Source: Leclercia adecarboxylata
Lineage (GTDB): Bacteria; Pseudomonadota; Gammaproteobacteria; Enterobacterales; Enterobacteriaceae
Reading direction: 5' to 3'
Assembly (NCBI GenBank): GCA_901472455.1
Contig: LR590464.1
Location: forward strand, 1,364,001 to 1,428,000
DNA: 64,000 nucleotides
Of this stretch, positions 32,912-44,770 are shown in pieces. How positions within the stretch are numbered: the first letter of the stretch is position 1; every line of letters starts with the position of its first letter. The notes under the pieces are model-generated. The model was not told the origin of the DNA and made no database searches. It saw only the letters and a program-made list of their open reading frames with translations. Made by a program: the position numbers and the translations under genes.

Positions 32912-33828
32912 ATGACACCCGAGAAGCCGGGGTTGCACCCACGCAACCGCCACCGCAGCCGTTACGATATGAATGCCTTATGCGAGAGCTGTCCGGCATT
33001 GCGCGAATTTATCATTCAGAACCCAACGGGCGAGCCGACGGTGAACTTTGCCGATCCGCAGGCGGTGAAGACGCTGAACAAGGCGCTGCTTGCCCATTTC
33101 TACGGCGTGGCGCAGTGGGATATCCCGGATGGCTATCTCTGCCCGCCCGTGCCGGGGCGTGCCGACTATATTCACCATCTCGCCGATCTGCTGGCAGAAG
33201 GGAATAATGGCGCGGTGCCTGCCCAGGCGACCATCCTGGACATCGGTACTGGCTCTAATCTCATCTACCCGCTGATCGGTGCGCATGAATATGGCTGGCG
33301 CTTCACCGGCAGCGAAGTGGATCCGCAGGCGTATGCCAACGCCACCGCCATTATTAATGGCAACCCCGGCATGACCCGCGCCATTCGTCTGCGTCGTCAG
33401 AAAGAGCCTTCAGCGATTTTTGCCGGGGTGATCCATAAAAACGAACAGTACGATGCCACCCTGTGCAATCCGCCGTTCCACGATTCGGCAGAAGCAGCCC
33501 GGGCCGGCAGCGAGCGTAAGCGCCGTAACCTCGGCCAGGCGGCAGATGCCGCGCTGAACTTTGGCGGCCAGCAGCAGGAGCTGTGGTGCGAAGGTGGCGA
33601 AGTGGCCTTTATCACGAAGATGATTGCCGAGAGCGCCCAGTTTGCCCGTCAGGTGAAGTGGTTTACCACGCTGGTGTCGCGCGGTGAAAACCTGCCGCCA
33701 CTGTACCGCGCGCTGACGGAAGTCGGTGCGGTCAAAGTGGTGAAAAAAAGAGATGGCCCAGGGCCAGAAGCAGAGCCGCTTTCATTGCCTGGACCTTTAT
33801 GGATAACGACAAGCGTCGCCAGCGTTAA
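32912..33828 (+). CDS. rlmF: 23S rRNA (adenine(1618)-N(6))-methyltransferase RlmF
   Basis: SAM-dependent methyltransferase that modifies A1618 of 23S rRNA. The cofactor motif is [13 protein letters not shown], and the N6-adenine catalytic motif NPPF is in [11 protein letters not shown]. The N-terminus [20 protein letters not shown] is typical. An extra A near 33750 and an extra C near 33782 disturb the last 30 codons; corrected, it ends ...[10 protein letters not shown] at 33826-33828 (about 305 residues), a slightly shortened family tail. Confidence 0.93.
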
Positions 33829-33833
33829 CAGGT

Positions 33834-33863
33834 GAGGCCCGATACGCGTAGCGGCATCGGGCA
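33834..33863. repeat. REP-type palindrome between rlmF and mscM
   Basis: GGCCCGATACGCGTAGCGGCATCGGGC hairpin in the 54-bp space between two convergent genes. Confidence 0.75.
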
Positions 33864-33882
33864 CGTCTGACGGCACCGTCCG

Positions 33883-36096
33883 TTACAGGGTAGGCTCCTG
33901 CGGCGAAGGCGGTGTCGGGCCAGGGACGGCAGCAGCTGATACATCTGCACCGGCATCCGTAACCTCTGCCAGATCGAAGTGTTTTTTCACCATGCTGTCG
34001 AGGGCGAAACGCACCGTCCACTGCTTCAGCGGCTGGGTGGTGAACGACACGCGCAGCGTAAAGGCGGTGCTGGTCAGCCCGACAATCCCGGCGAACGACG
34101 GCTCGCCAATAATCAGGCCGCGAATATCCTCTTTCTCCAGCAGTTCATCCACCGCCGCTTTCAGCGCCTGCTTCGCTTTCTCGGCATCTTCATGCCTGTC
34201 CACGTCGTAGTTCGCCACTACCGAACCGATACCACGAACAAAGTTGGCGAAGGTGGTAATCGAAGACCACGGAATAATGTGGTACGCGCCGGTATCCTGT
34301 CGCACCCCGACGGAACGAATCGACATCCGCTCTACCGTGCCGGTCAGCGGCCCAATGGTCACCAGATCCCCGGTGTTCATCCCGTTTTCAAACTGAATAA
34401 AGATGCCGGTGATGATGTCTTTCACCAGCGTCTGGGAACCAAAGGAGATCGCCAGCCCCAGTGCCCCGGCACCCGCCAGCAGCGGGGCGATGTTCACGCC
34501 GATTTCCGACAGCACAATCATGATGGTAATGGTGCTGATCACCACCGCCAGGGCGTTACGGAACAGCGTCAGCAGCGTGCGGGCGCGGGGCGCTGGGCAG
34601 GGGGCGGCCATGAATATCCGAGGCCAGCCGGTTCTCGATCAGGCTCGCCAGTATCGTCCAGCCAATGGCGGAGAAGAACAGGATCAGCGCGATGCGGATC
34701 AGAATATCCACCGTCTTTTCACCGGCACCGTTATGCAGCCAGTTCCAGAGGTCGAATAACCCCCAGGCCTGAGCAGCAACATGATGGCGACACAGACCGT
34801 CAGGATCCGCGCCACCTTCAGCGACACGGAGAGCCAACCGTTAATCCGCTTTTGCAGCTCCGGGTAGCTGCGCTGCACGTGCGGCGACAGGGTAATGGTT
34901 TTAGCCAGCCAGCGTGAGAGCAGCCCGGAGACGAACGCGGCGATCCCGACGATGGCCAGACTGCGGAAGGTAGCCCCCATCATAAACTTCAGGCTGTTTC
35001 CCGGATCGAACAGGGAGAAGAAGCAGAGCACGATAAAATAGGCGCTCGCCAGCCAGTGCCACACCAGGGCAAACGCGCGAATAAACAGGCTGAAGAAGGC
35101 GAGGGAGCGGTCGGCAAGGTGGAGCAGCCCCTCGGTAATGGCGCGTTTATTGTGGAAAATCAGGTACAGCGCCCAGACGGTGATGCACAGCATAATCAGC
35201 ACGTTGGCCAGCGCCCCAATCTGCACGTTAACCTGGTTGGAGATAATGGGCACGGCAACCAGCAAGCCATAGCCAATCATGCCGCTGAGAATGCTCAGGC
35301 GTAGCGACCAGTAGTGTGCGGCGCGATCGCTAATGGCAAAGGGGCGCAGGTCCGGTACCCGTGGGCAGAATATCAGCCGCAGGATCGCTTTGAAGAACTC
35401 AATGAGCGCGAAGGCGTTGAGGAACAGCGCCTGCTGGAAGGCGATGGTGGGGTTGCCGGTATTAAGATATTCGCTGAGGATTTGACCAATAAACAGGGTT
35501 AGCGCGAGCAGCAGCAGGTCGATAATAAAGGCGCTGGCGATGGTCAGCGGCAGGTGGAACCAGCTGCTGGTTTCCCGGTTCTTTCTGCGCCCCCAGGTGC
35601 CCATTTTGCGGTACAGCGGCAAGGCGCAGAGCCTGACCAGCCAGTAGAAGGCAAAGACTAGCCCGGCGAGGATCAAAAACTGCCGCGCGGCCACGACGAA
35701 TGTCTGCGGGTTAAAGGGCTTGTGCGGGGAACCGATCAGGTTGCGGTACAGCTGGGCAAAACGGGAGGAGAGTGCATCGCCGTAATGACGGCTGATGTCG
35801 GTCAGGTTCTCCAGCACGGTCTTTTCTTCCACGATCTCCGGCGGCGTAATTTTGGGCACCGGCTCCTGCGGGGGCGTGGCGGCCACGCTGCGCAGCTGGG
35901 TGATCAGCTCCTGGCGCGAGGCATCATTTTCCAGCACGTCTGCCAGCGCGGAATAGGCGGCTTTTTTCTGCTCAACGTCCGGCTCGGCGGGCGGGGTTGT
36001 CGCGTCAGTCGCGGTAGCAGCAGGAACGCCGGGCAGGCTAACGGCCTGGGCAGGCAGGCAAAACAGGCTTATCAGGAGCAGCAAGATCCACGGCAC
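33883..36096 (-). CDS. mscM: Moderate-conductance mechanosensitive channel MscM (YbiO)
   Basis: Large MscS-family channel of about 738 residues. A signal peptide (VPWILLLLISLFCLPAQAVS) and periplasmic region precede many membrane helices and the MscS core, whose pore helix is GAGALGLAISFGSQTLVKDIITG. The beta domain FENGMNTGDLVTIGPLTGTVE follows. The likely start is the GTG at 36096, seven bases after AGGA and aligned with E. coli YbiO. Indels near 34768 and 34615 break the frame just before the core. It gates under osmotic downshock. Confidence 0.92.
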
Positions 36097-36250
36097 GGCG
36101 TCCTCCGGTGACAATATTGTGCAAAGTGATAAGTATAGAAGGCGCGCAGAAGCCGGGGGTTTTTGGGACGATTCCAGGGATAAAATCGTAACAGTCGCAA
36201 AACCCTGGGTCGGGCAAGCGCCAGCGCCGCCTGACAACAGCGACAAAAAA

Positions 36251-36280
36251 GCCGGGTGGCGGCGACGCCTTACCCGGCCT
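36251..36280. repeat. REP-type palindrome / terminator after glnQ
   Basis: GCCGGGTGGCGGCGACGCCTTACCCGGC hairpin just downstream of the glnQ stop, with A6/T6 on its far side on the minus-strand transcript (GGCTTTTTTG), so it likely terminates glnHPQ. Confidence 0.75.
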
Positions 36281-36301
36281 GAAGTACGAACAGAGCTGTC
36301 A

Positions 36302-37024
36302 TCAGGAAACGTGTTGCAGGAACTCCTGAAGACGCTGGCTCGGTGGGTTCTCAATCAGCGTCTGCGGATTGCCATCTTCGGCAATGCGGCCTTTGTCGAT
36401 GAAGATCAGACGTGAGGCCACTTTTTCAGCAAAGCCGATTTCGTGGGTCACGATCACCATCGTCATCCCTTCTTCCGCCAGATCCTGCATAACCTTCAGC
36501 ACTTCGTGGCGCAATTCCGGGTCGAGGGCCGAGGTTGGCTCATCGAACAGCATCATTTTCGGTTTAACCGCCAGCGCACGGGCAATGGCCACGCGCTGCT
36601 GCTGGCCACCGGAAAGCTCAGACGGGTAGTGATGCCCGCGCTCCGCCAGACCCACTTTGGCCAGTAGCTCTTTTGCAAGCCGCTCGGCGGCCGCTTTGTC
36701 GGCACCGCGCACGCGCAGCGGACCGAACATCACGTTCTCCAGCGCCGTCAGGTGCGGGAAGAGGTAGAACTGCTGGAACACCATCCCGGCTTCCTGGCGG
36801 ATCAGTCGCTCGTCCACTTTCGGGTCGTTGACCTTCAGGCCATCGACAATCAGATCGCCGCTGGTGATCTCTTCCAGTTTGTTGATGCAGCGCAGCAGCG
36901 TCGATTTACCGGAACCGGACGGCCCGATAATCACCACCACTTCACCGGTCTGGATCTGCAGATCGATATTGTGCAGCACCTGGGTCTGGCCAAAGTGCTT
37001 GGAAACGTTTTTAAATTCAATCAC
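36302..37024 (-). CDS. glnQ: Glutamine ABC transporter ATP-binding protein
   Basis: Intact 240-residue ATPase of the GlnHPQ importer. Walker [15 protein letters not shown]-loop [11 protein letters not shown], signature [15 protein letters not shown], Walker [15 protein letters not shown] and switch His in VIVTHEIGF are all present. It overlaps the glnP stop by 4 bp. The glnHPQ order is that of E. coli and is driven by the NtrC-dependent promoter upstream of glnH. Confidence 0.97.
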   Translation of the reverse strand: MIEFKNVSKHFGQTQVLHNIDLQIQTGEVVVIIGPSGSGKSTLLRCINKLEEITSGDLIVDGLKVNDPKVDERLIRQEAGMVFQQFYLFPHLTALENVMFGPLRVRGADKAAAERLAKELLAKVGLAERGHHYPSELSGGQQQRVAIARALAVKPKMMLFDEPTSALDPELRHEVLKVMQDLAEEGMTMVIVTHEIGFAEKVASRLIFIDKGRIAEDGNPQTLIENPPSQRLQEFLQHVS

Positions 37025-37680
37025 AGGATTTTCATCCTTCTTTCAAGACGACGCAGCACGAAGCTCAGTGCCAGGGTAATAATGAGATAGACCACTGCTA
37101 CGGCGCTCCAGATCTCCAGGGCGCGAAAGTTACCGGCGATGATCTCCTGGCCCTGACGGGTCAGTTCAGCGACGCCGATAACAATGAACAGGGACGTATC
37201 TTTAATGCTGATGATCCACTGGTTGCCCAGCGGCGGCAGCATACGACGCAGCGCCAGAGGCAGGATCACGTGGCGGATGGTTTCGCGACGGGAAAGCCCC
37301 AGCGCCAGACCGGCCTCGCTAAAGCCTTTGTGAATCGACAGCACCGCACCGCGGGTGATCTCAGCGATATAAGCACCGAGTTGATCATAATTGGTGACGA
37401 CCGCCGCGCTGAACGGATCAATGCGCAGATCGGTAAACGCCATAGGCAGGGCGAAGTAGATAAACATCACCTGCACCACAATTGGCGTGCCGCGAATCAC
37501 TTCGATGAAAACCAGTGCGATGTGGTTGGCAATCCAGCCGCCGTAGGTGCGGGCGAAACCGGCGACGAGGCCGATAATTAACCCGCCAACCAGACCGAGG
37601 ACCGAAATCCACAGGGTCATTTTGGCGCCTTCAAGCAACAGAGGAATGGCAGGCCAGATGGCGCTCCAGTCAAACTCCAT
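37021..37680 (-). CDS. glnP: Glutamine ABC transporter permease
   Basis: Intact 219-residue inner membrane permease with HisM-type helices. The EAA loop that contacts GlnQ reads [29 protein letters not shown]. The start [20 protein letters not shown] equals that of E. coli. Functions as a homodimer with GlnQ. Confidence 0.97.
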   Translation of the reverse strand: MEFDWSAIWPAIPLLLEGAKMTLWISVLGLVGGLIIGLVAGFARTYGGWIANHIALVFIEVIRGTPIVVQVMFIYFALPMAFTDLRIDPFSAAVVTNYDQLGAYIAEITRGAVLSIHKGFSEAGLALGLSRRETIRHVILPLALRRMLPPLGNQWIISIKDTSLFIVIGVAELTRQGQEIIAGNFRALEIWSAVAVVYLIITLALSFVLRRLERRMKIL

Positions 37681-37760
37681 GATGTGTTCCTGTATACCGT
37701 GGTGAAAACAACAGGGGGCGAAGCACGCCCCCAGGATAAAAAGTGCTCAAAACGTCATTA

Positions 37761-38745
<985 letters not shown>

Positions 38746-38828
38746 TTAACGATTGTGTGAGGTGATTATTACAAATGCTTTACGTTTGCGGCGGGGAGGG
38801 CGAAATTGCTGCACTATAAAAGTGCAAA

Positions 38829-38849
38829 ACCCCCGCCAGAAGCGAGGGT
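38829..38849 (-). terminator. Terminator of dps
   Basis: ACCCCCGC-CAGAA-GCGAGGGT stem followed on the minus strand by TTTTGCACTTTT, 20 bp after the dps stop. Confidence 0.75.
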
Positions 38850-38870
38850 GTGATAGCAAAATGCTATGGA

Positions 38871-39419
<549 letters not shown>

Positions 39420-39424
39420 TCAAG

Positions 39425-39440
39425 TATAGCACCGGCTATA
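39425..39440. promoter_or_regulatory. MntR box upstream of dps
   Basis: TATAGCACCGGCTATA is a near-identical dyad to the one upstream of mntS (43924-43939). MntR repression of dps is known in E. coli. The remaining 39441-39610 is AT-rich with no gene. Confidence 0.75.
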
Positions 39441-39615
39441 GAAGGTGCGATTGGGTCCTGCCTATTGGTTTAATAGTGAAAGGCGGGTTGTGATAGTTAA
39501 TTTGTTGAAAATATTAATTTATTTTTATTTGGGGGTAAATTTGTCTTATTTTTAACGGGCGGGTGAGAAGGTAAGGCGATATTTCAAAATAATGACGGTT
39601 ATTGCGAATGGGAAT

Positions 39616-39646
39616 ATTTTGCCGGGAAGTGGCTTCCCGGCAAAAT
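39616..39646 (-). terminator. Terminator of rhtA
   Basis: ATTTTGCCGGGAAG-TGG-CTTCCCGGCAAAAT, a 14-bp stem with A/T ends, directly after the rhtA stop. Confidence 0.85.
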
Positions 39647-39654
39647 AATTTTGG

Positions 39655-40543
39655 CTAGCGGATATCCACTTCCTCGACTTTACTCTCCCGGCGCAGGGTG
39701 AGCGTCGACCCCATCGATGCGGCAATGATGGAGCAGAGCGCCAGCGTCTGGGTAAAGGTGAGGGATTCGCCCAGGAACACCATCCCGGACATCGCCGCCA
39801 GCGCGGGTTCCATGCTCATCAGGGTGCCAAAGATGCGCGTTGGCAGGCGCGTCAGGGCAATCATCTCCAGCGAGTAGGGGAGCGCGGTTGAGAGCACTGC
39901 CACCGCCAGACCTACCGGCAGGATCGACCACTGCCAGATAGACTCGGTGGCCTGCGCCATCCCCAGCGGCACAAATATGATGGCGGCAATCAGAGACCCC
40001 AGCGCCACGGTGGCCGGGCCGTGCTCTTCGCCGGCACGTTGTCCGGTGAGAATATAGACCGCCCAGCAGGCTCCCGCCCCCAGGGCCAGTGCCGCGCCGG
40101 TCAGATCGACGTGAGAGACGTCCTGCCCCAGCGGCAGCAGAAACCACAGCCCCAGTACCGCCAGCACCACCCAGACAAAATCGATCGGGCGACGTGAGGA
40201 GAACAGGGCCACCGCCAGCGGGCCGGTAAACTCCAGCGCCACGGCGATCCCCAGCGGCACCGTCTGAATCGACAGGTAGAAGAGATAGTTCATCGCCCCC
40301 AGCGACAGCCCGTACAGCAGCAGGGGGCAGGCGCTGCTCTTTCTGGAAACGCAGTCGCCAGGGTTTAAAGATAACCACCAGGATTAAGGTGCCGAGTGCA
40401 ATACGCAGCGCCGTGACGCCAGGCGCGCCCACCACCGGAAAGAGGGATTTAGCCAGCGAAGCACCACTCTGAATGGAGAGCATGGCAATAAGTATGACGA
40501 TTACGGGCAACCAGACTGGCGCCCTGCGAGACAACCCAGGCAT
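39655..40543 (-). CDS. rhtA: Threonine/homoserine exporter RhtA
   Basis: Ten-helix DMT-superfamily exporter of threonine and homoserine. The N-terminus (LPVIVILIAMLSIQSGASLAKSLFPVVG) and the second EamA repeat (AAIIFVPLGMAQATESIWQ; LPTRIFGTLMSMEPALAAMS) match E. coli. One indel near 40338 splits it; full length is about 295 residues. Transcribed divergently from ompX, with a 355-bp space holding their promoters. Confidence 0.93.
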
Positions 40544-40898
40544 CCTTTCTCCTGTCAGTTTCTGTCAAAGGAAGTAAAGAGGGGGAGTGTAAAGGAAATA
40601 TCGCCGCGCGGTTGAGTCTTTGTTGAAAAAAAAGTCGCCGCAAATCCGTAAAATGGCGTCATCCCACTGGGTGATTTCTGTAACAGATTAGGAATCGTCT
40701 GGATGAATGTATTGTGACTGACGCGCAATATGCGCTTTTGAAACACAAATTTGGTGTTTTTTGAAGAAGATAGCTGTGGGTGGAAATGTTTGGTTACATG
40801 AAAACCTGCGTTAGACATCACGAAGCACAAAGAGTTTCACAAGATTTTTTGATATATTTAAAACTTACGGAATTACTTGAAGCACATTTGAGGTGGTT
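40544..40898. other. rhtA-ompX divergent intergenic region
   Basis: A 355-bp AT-rich region with no gene seen. Near ompX it contains TTTTTTGATATATTTAAAAC and the ribosome site TTGAGGTGGTT. No clear regulator dyad was recognised. Confidence 0.5.
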
Positions 40899-41417
40899 AT
40901 GAAAAAAATTGCATGTCTTTCAGCACTGGCAGCTGTTCTGGCTGTTTCCGCAGGTTCCGCTGTAGCAGCGACCTCTACCGTGACTGGCGGTTACGCTCAG
41001 AGCGATATGCAGGGCGTCATGAACAAAACCAACGGTTTCAACCTGAAATATCGCTACGAGCAGGACAACAACCCGCTGGGTGCCATCGGTTCCTTCACCT
41101 ACACTGAGAAAGACCGTTCTGAAGACGGCGCTTACAACAAAGCTCAGTACTACGGCATCACCGCTGGCCCGGCTTACCGTCTGAACGACTGGGCAAGCAT
41201 CTACGGTGTTGTGGGTGTTGGCTACGGTAAATTCCAGCAGACTGAAAACCAGGGCTTCAACCGCTCTGCAAGCACCAGCGACTACGGTTTCTCCTATGGC
41301 GCAGGTATGCAGTTCAACCCAGTTGAAAACGTTGCGCTGGACTTCTCCTATGAGCAGAGCCGCATCCGTAACGTTGATGTTGGCACCTGGATCGCAGGCG
41401 TAGGTTACCGCTTCTAA
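40899..41417 (+). CDS. ompX: Outer membrane protein X
   Basis: Eight-stranded outer membrane barrel of 172 residues, intact. It has signal peptide MKKIACLSALAAVLAVSAGS...A and alternating barrel strands, with hypervariable loops such as DMQGVMNKTNG, and ends in WIAGVGYRF with terminal Phe for BAM recognition. The ATG at 40899 follows GAGGTGG; an upstream GTG two codons earlier is in the ribosome site. Involved in adhesion and host interaction in Enterobacter and E. coli. Confidence 0.96.
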   Translation: MKKIACLSALAAVLAVSAGSAVAATSTVTGGYAQSDMQGVMNKTNGFNLKYRYEQDNNPLGAIGSFTYTEKDRSEDGAYNKAQYYGITAGPAYRLNDWASIYGVVGVGYGKFQQTENQGFNRSASTSDYGFSYGAGMQFNPVENVALDFSYEQSRIRNVDVGTWIAGVGYRF

Positions 41418-41435
41418 TCACTTCGGTGAGCTAGT

Positions 41436-41467
41436 AAAAAATCCGCCTCAAGGGGCGGATTTTTTTT
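41436..41467 (+). terminator. Terminator of ompX
   Basis: AAAAAATCCGCC-TCAAGG-GGCGGATTTTTT: strong stem with long T tract, 18 bp after the stop. Confidence 0.9.
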
Positions 41468-41522
41468 ATCTCTGAAAGCGATGTAGAAATATTCATAAGG
41501 TAAAAGGGTCACAGCAGCTCCC

Positions 41523-41775
41523 TGGTCCGGCTGAAAATCGCCGAAGCGTTGACCGCAGGCCGGGGCGAGGCGCAGGGATGCGCCGAGAGGGCGTGACCTA
41601 CAGGGATGTAGGATCATGCCCGACCCGATAGCCGAAGGGAATAAGCTGAGGGAATCGCGCAGCGGCGATTTTCTTTGCCGGGAGCCGGGATTGTTAAGGG
41701 GGCGGCGGTAGCCCCCTTAACACGTTCACGAGTGCAGACGGTTACAGAGAAACACAGAACCTAAAGTGAACGGAA
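41523..41775. repeat. Large dispersed intergenic repeat, partial copy 3
   Basis: About 250 bp matching the right half of copies 1 and 2: TCCGGCTGAAAATCG..., GGCGATTTTCTTTGCCGGGA, a G/C hairpin, then the terminal GTGAACGGAA. The left half with the first hairpin is missing. Confidence 0.75.
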
Positions 41776-41796
41776 CTACCTCAGGCGCTGCATGTT

Positions 41797-41835
41797 CCCC
41801 CTCACCCCAACCCTCTCCCTCAAGGGAGAGGGGGC
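41797..41835. repeat. Short inverted repeat of the CCCTCTCCC/GGGAGAGGG type
   Basis: ACCCTCTCCCTCAAGGGAGAGGGGG palindrome next to the 3' end of opgE; same family as 8465-8504. Confidence 0.6.
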
Positions 41836-41874
41836 ATACCGTGCCAACCTGCTGGCAACAGAAAAAGCCCGATC

Positions 41875-43459
41875 TCACCGGCTTTTCGTCTCAAACAGAT
41901 CCGTCCCCAGATGGTTGTAATCCACTTTCTGTAACTTAAAGTTTGTCACATACACTGGCGGCGCCTTGTCGTTCGACACAAAGCGGTACTTATTGGCGAT
42001 CTCTTTCGCGCTGATGCCCGTCCACTGCGAGAAGAAGCTTAAAAAATCATTCGCGGAACGGCGCGCCTTGACGATGCGATGGGCTTTATCATCGCTCGAC
42101 AGCACCATAAACGGCACCTGGAAGTTCTGCTGGAAACTGTCGTCGTGTGCCAGGTACTGCACCTCTTTCCCGCGCTCTTTAAAGGCCAGCCCGTGATCGG
42201 AAAAATAGGCCATCGAGAAGGTCTCACCGGTGTTTTGCAGCTGGGTATAGAGCTTGCTGAGCAGATCGTCGGTCTGGGTCATGGTGTAGAGATAGCACGA
42301 GGTCTCTTTCGACTGCACAAACTCGGCATATTTCCCCTGGGTGCGATCGCAGGCCTGCGGGTGTGAACCCATCAGATGCAGAACGATCAGCTGCGGCTGG
42401 GTGCGATGGCTGCTAAAGACCTGTTCGGTCATCTTAAGCAACGCCTCGTCCCGGGTATTTTTATCTGCCTCGAAATCCCCGCTTTTCAGGAACTGCACTT
42501 CGTCAGCCCGTTTAGCAATACTGGCGATAGCGGTGTCGTATTCACCGATCTGCCCCTGGTTCGAGAACCACCAGCTCTGGAAGCCCGCGCGGTTGGCGGA
42601 GGGTGACAAAGTTATCCTGATACTGCGGCTTGTTATCCACAACCCGGTTGAGCGTCAGCCCGAGCGACTTTTGCGTTGAACCACTGGCGGCAATGTAGTC
42701 GGTAAACAGCGTGCCGTTGACCTTGCTGGCAAACGGGGTGTTGTTCCAGTGTCCACCGAAGGCACCCAGCGCGTCACGGCGGGCGCTTTCACCGATCACC
42801 ACCATATAGATGTGATATTTCGGCTTCACGGCCAGCACGTTCCAGGTGTCCTTCATCTGCGACAGCTCGGCCATCCGGGTCTGCTCTTCCACCACTTCCT
42901 GGTTGTTCACCACCACATCTTTGACAAAGCGAAACACCGGATAGCCAGTATCTTTCAGCTTGAAGACGCCGCCCCAGGCCAGGTTTTGCACCGGGGCGAC
43001 GAAAAAGGCCACCATGCTGAACACCAGACACAGGCTGTCGATTTTGCCCCACGCCTTTTTGGGCTGCGGCTTACGGCGTACGGCGATCACCCCGAGGGCA
43101 AAGATAAACAGGCCGACGACGTAGCTGTACCACGGGAAGATAGTGAGGATCTCCGTTGACTCCTCCATGTTGGTAGAGTGCATCGCCAGCAGGGTATTAA
43201 AGTTTGGCGCGCCATAGGCCTGGCCAAAGGGGAAATACATCGCCGCCACCAGCGAGCAGATCCCGATTAGCCCTTTTTGCACGCGCGGCGCGCTGATCCA
43301 GAGCAGATGCAGCACACAGGTAAAGGCAACGGCATACAGCAGGCTGAAGGCGTAGCCAAAGGAAAAGTTAATCAGCAGCGACTGTAAAAAGTAGAATCCC
43401 GTCCACGGGCTTAAGGCCCGGCTGCGGGTAATGAGCGTTTCTTTCAGGGTTAAATTCAT
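41875..43459 (-). CDS. opgE: Phosphoethanolamine transferase OpgE (YbiP)
   Basis: Inner membrane protein of about 527 residues with four or five N-terminal helices and a periplasmic alkaline-phosphatase-fold sulfatase domain; reported in E. coli to add phosphoethanolamine to osmoregulated periplasmic glucans. Catalytic-site motifs are VVIGESARRDALGAFG (Glu and nearby nucleophile Thr in SGSTQKSLGL), LHLMGSHPQACDR and YFSDHGLAFKERGK (metal-binding Asp-His). One indel near 42600 splits it. Start MNLTLKETLITRSR as in E. coli. Confidence 0.92.
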
Positions 43460-43738
43460 AGGTCACTATTGTGAAAACGCCATGTGCTCACCCTGGCGCC
43501 AAGGGTCAAAACCTGCCTGAGAATGCGTAGAAGGGGAGAGGAGGTCCGCATCTGGGAGCCGCAAATAGTGCAGGGCTGCAAGAAGATAGAGCCAGTGGCC
43601 TTTAAGGTCAACAGTTATAAAGAGGGTGTTTTGCGAAGAGGATTCCATTTCCGCAAAAAAGGTCAGGGCATAACGTGGGGACGAGCAGTATAGCGGAGAT
43701 AAATGACACAAAAATGAAGCGGCGTACCGCGACGCCGC

Positions 43739-43864
43739 TTAGTGAGAAGGTTTGTTCTGCTGTGGCTTGCCGTTGATGATGTCGCAAATCATATTCAGCA
43801 GCATTAAGCGTACTTTAAAGGGAGAGTGGCTAAACACGCGTATACACCTCTTGAATTCGTTCAT
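43739..43864 (-). CDS. mntS: Small manganese-responsive protein MntS
   Basis: A 41-codon gene whose product reads MNEFKRCIRVFSHSPFKVRL then MLLNMICDIINGKPQQNKPSH. It is nearly identical to E. coli MntS (42 residues), which raises usable intracellular manganese by opposing the MntP exporter. A very strong ribosome site (GCAGGAGGTAACC) precedes the ATG. As in E. coli, it is divergent from mntR and has an MntR box upstream (43924-43939). The RybA RNA of E. coli is this transcript. Confidence 0.93.
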   Translation of the reverse strand: MNEFKRCIRVFSHSPFKVRLMLLNMICDIINGKPQQNKPSH

Positions 43865-43918
43865 GGTTACCTCCTGCGGGTTGATCCCTTCGATCCGTGA
43901 AGGGTGACTGCATTACAT

Positions 43919-43943
43919 ACAGATATAGCACAGGCTATATTAT
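43919..43943 (-). promoter_or_regulatory. MntR box of mntS
   Basis: Core dyad TATAGCACAGGCTATA at 43924-43939, 60 bp upstream of mntS, in the position where MntR represses mntS with manganese. Confidence 0.8.
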
Positions 43944-43989
43944 ATGGCTATGGCTATACCTCAAATAATTCGCGATGCCTGACAAAACG

Positions 43990-44180
43990 GCTAACCGTTT
44001 TGAATTGCGCTTGCGCTGGCCCTAAACCGGCGAGGCCAAATGCCGGGTAACGCGGCGGCGCAGTGAATCCCCAGGCGCTTACTGAAGTCAGTGACGGGGG
44101 TGGATGAGGACAAACTGGCGTCGCCAGATTGAACAGCGTTTGCGCTGGCCGCAACGGGGCGAGGCCATGCCAACCCACAG
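43990..44180. repeat. Degenerate module related to the dispersed repeat
   Basis: GAGGACAAA..., TTGAACAGCGTTTGCGCTGG and GGGGCGAGGCC resemble 3310-3375 of copy 1; TTGCGCTGGCCCTAAACCGG nearby is a second, weaker unit. No gene is visible in this mntS-mntR space. Confidence 0.5.
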
Positions 44181-44296
44181 GTACCCTGAAGCATGACGGG
44201 TATAAATCGTTAATTTTTTGTGCTTGTGTAGTGATGGTTTACAATGGCCGTTTATCTATTGATACGCTTGATGTGTCCCCCGCTTGAGGAAGCACA

Positions 44297-44770
44297 ATGA
44301 ACCGCCGTGCAGGTAAACCAACAACAAAAAAAATGACGCAACTGGTCAACGTCGAAGAGCATGTCGAAGGCTTTCGCCAGGTTCGTGAAGCGCATCGCCG
44401 CGAGCTGATCGATGATTATGTCGAGCTGATTTCGGATCTGATCCGTGAAGTGGGGGAGGCCCGTCAGGTGGATATGGCGGCACGTCTTGGTGTCTCCCAG
44501 CCGACGGTGGCAAAAATGCTCAAGCGCCTGGCAACGGTTGGCCTGATCGAAATGATCCCCTGGCGCGGCGTTTTTCTCACCCCGGAAGGGGAGAAGCTGG
44601 CGCAGGCGAGCCGCGAGCGCCATCAAATTGTCGAAAATTTCCTGCTGGTACTGGGCGTCAGTCCTGACATCGCCCGCCGTGACGCCGAAGGGATGGAGCA
44701 TCACGTTAGCGAAGAGACCCTGCAACAGTTCCTGGCTTTTACCCTTAAATATGGATCGTCCGCGGAATGA
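44297..44770 (+). CDS. mntR: Manganese transport regulator MntR
   Basis: Intact 157-residue DtxR/MntR family repressor. The winged helix is [29 protein letters not shown]. The C-terminal dimerisation domain carries metal-ligand residues in [35 protein letters not shown] (His, Glu and Asp). It represses mntH, dps and mntS-type genes and activates mntP with Mn2+. The stop overlaps the ybiR start (GAATGA), so the two form an operon. Confidence 0.95.
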   Translation: MNRRAGKPTTKKMTQLVNVEEHVEGFRQVREAHRRELIDDYVELISDLIREVGEARQVDMAARLGVSQPTVAKMLKRLATVGLIEMIPWRGVFLTPEGEKLAQASRERHQIVENFLLVLGVSPDIARRDAEGMEHHVSEETLQQFLAFTLKYGSSAE

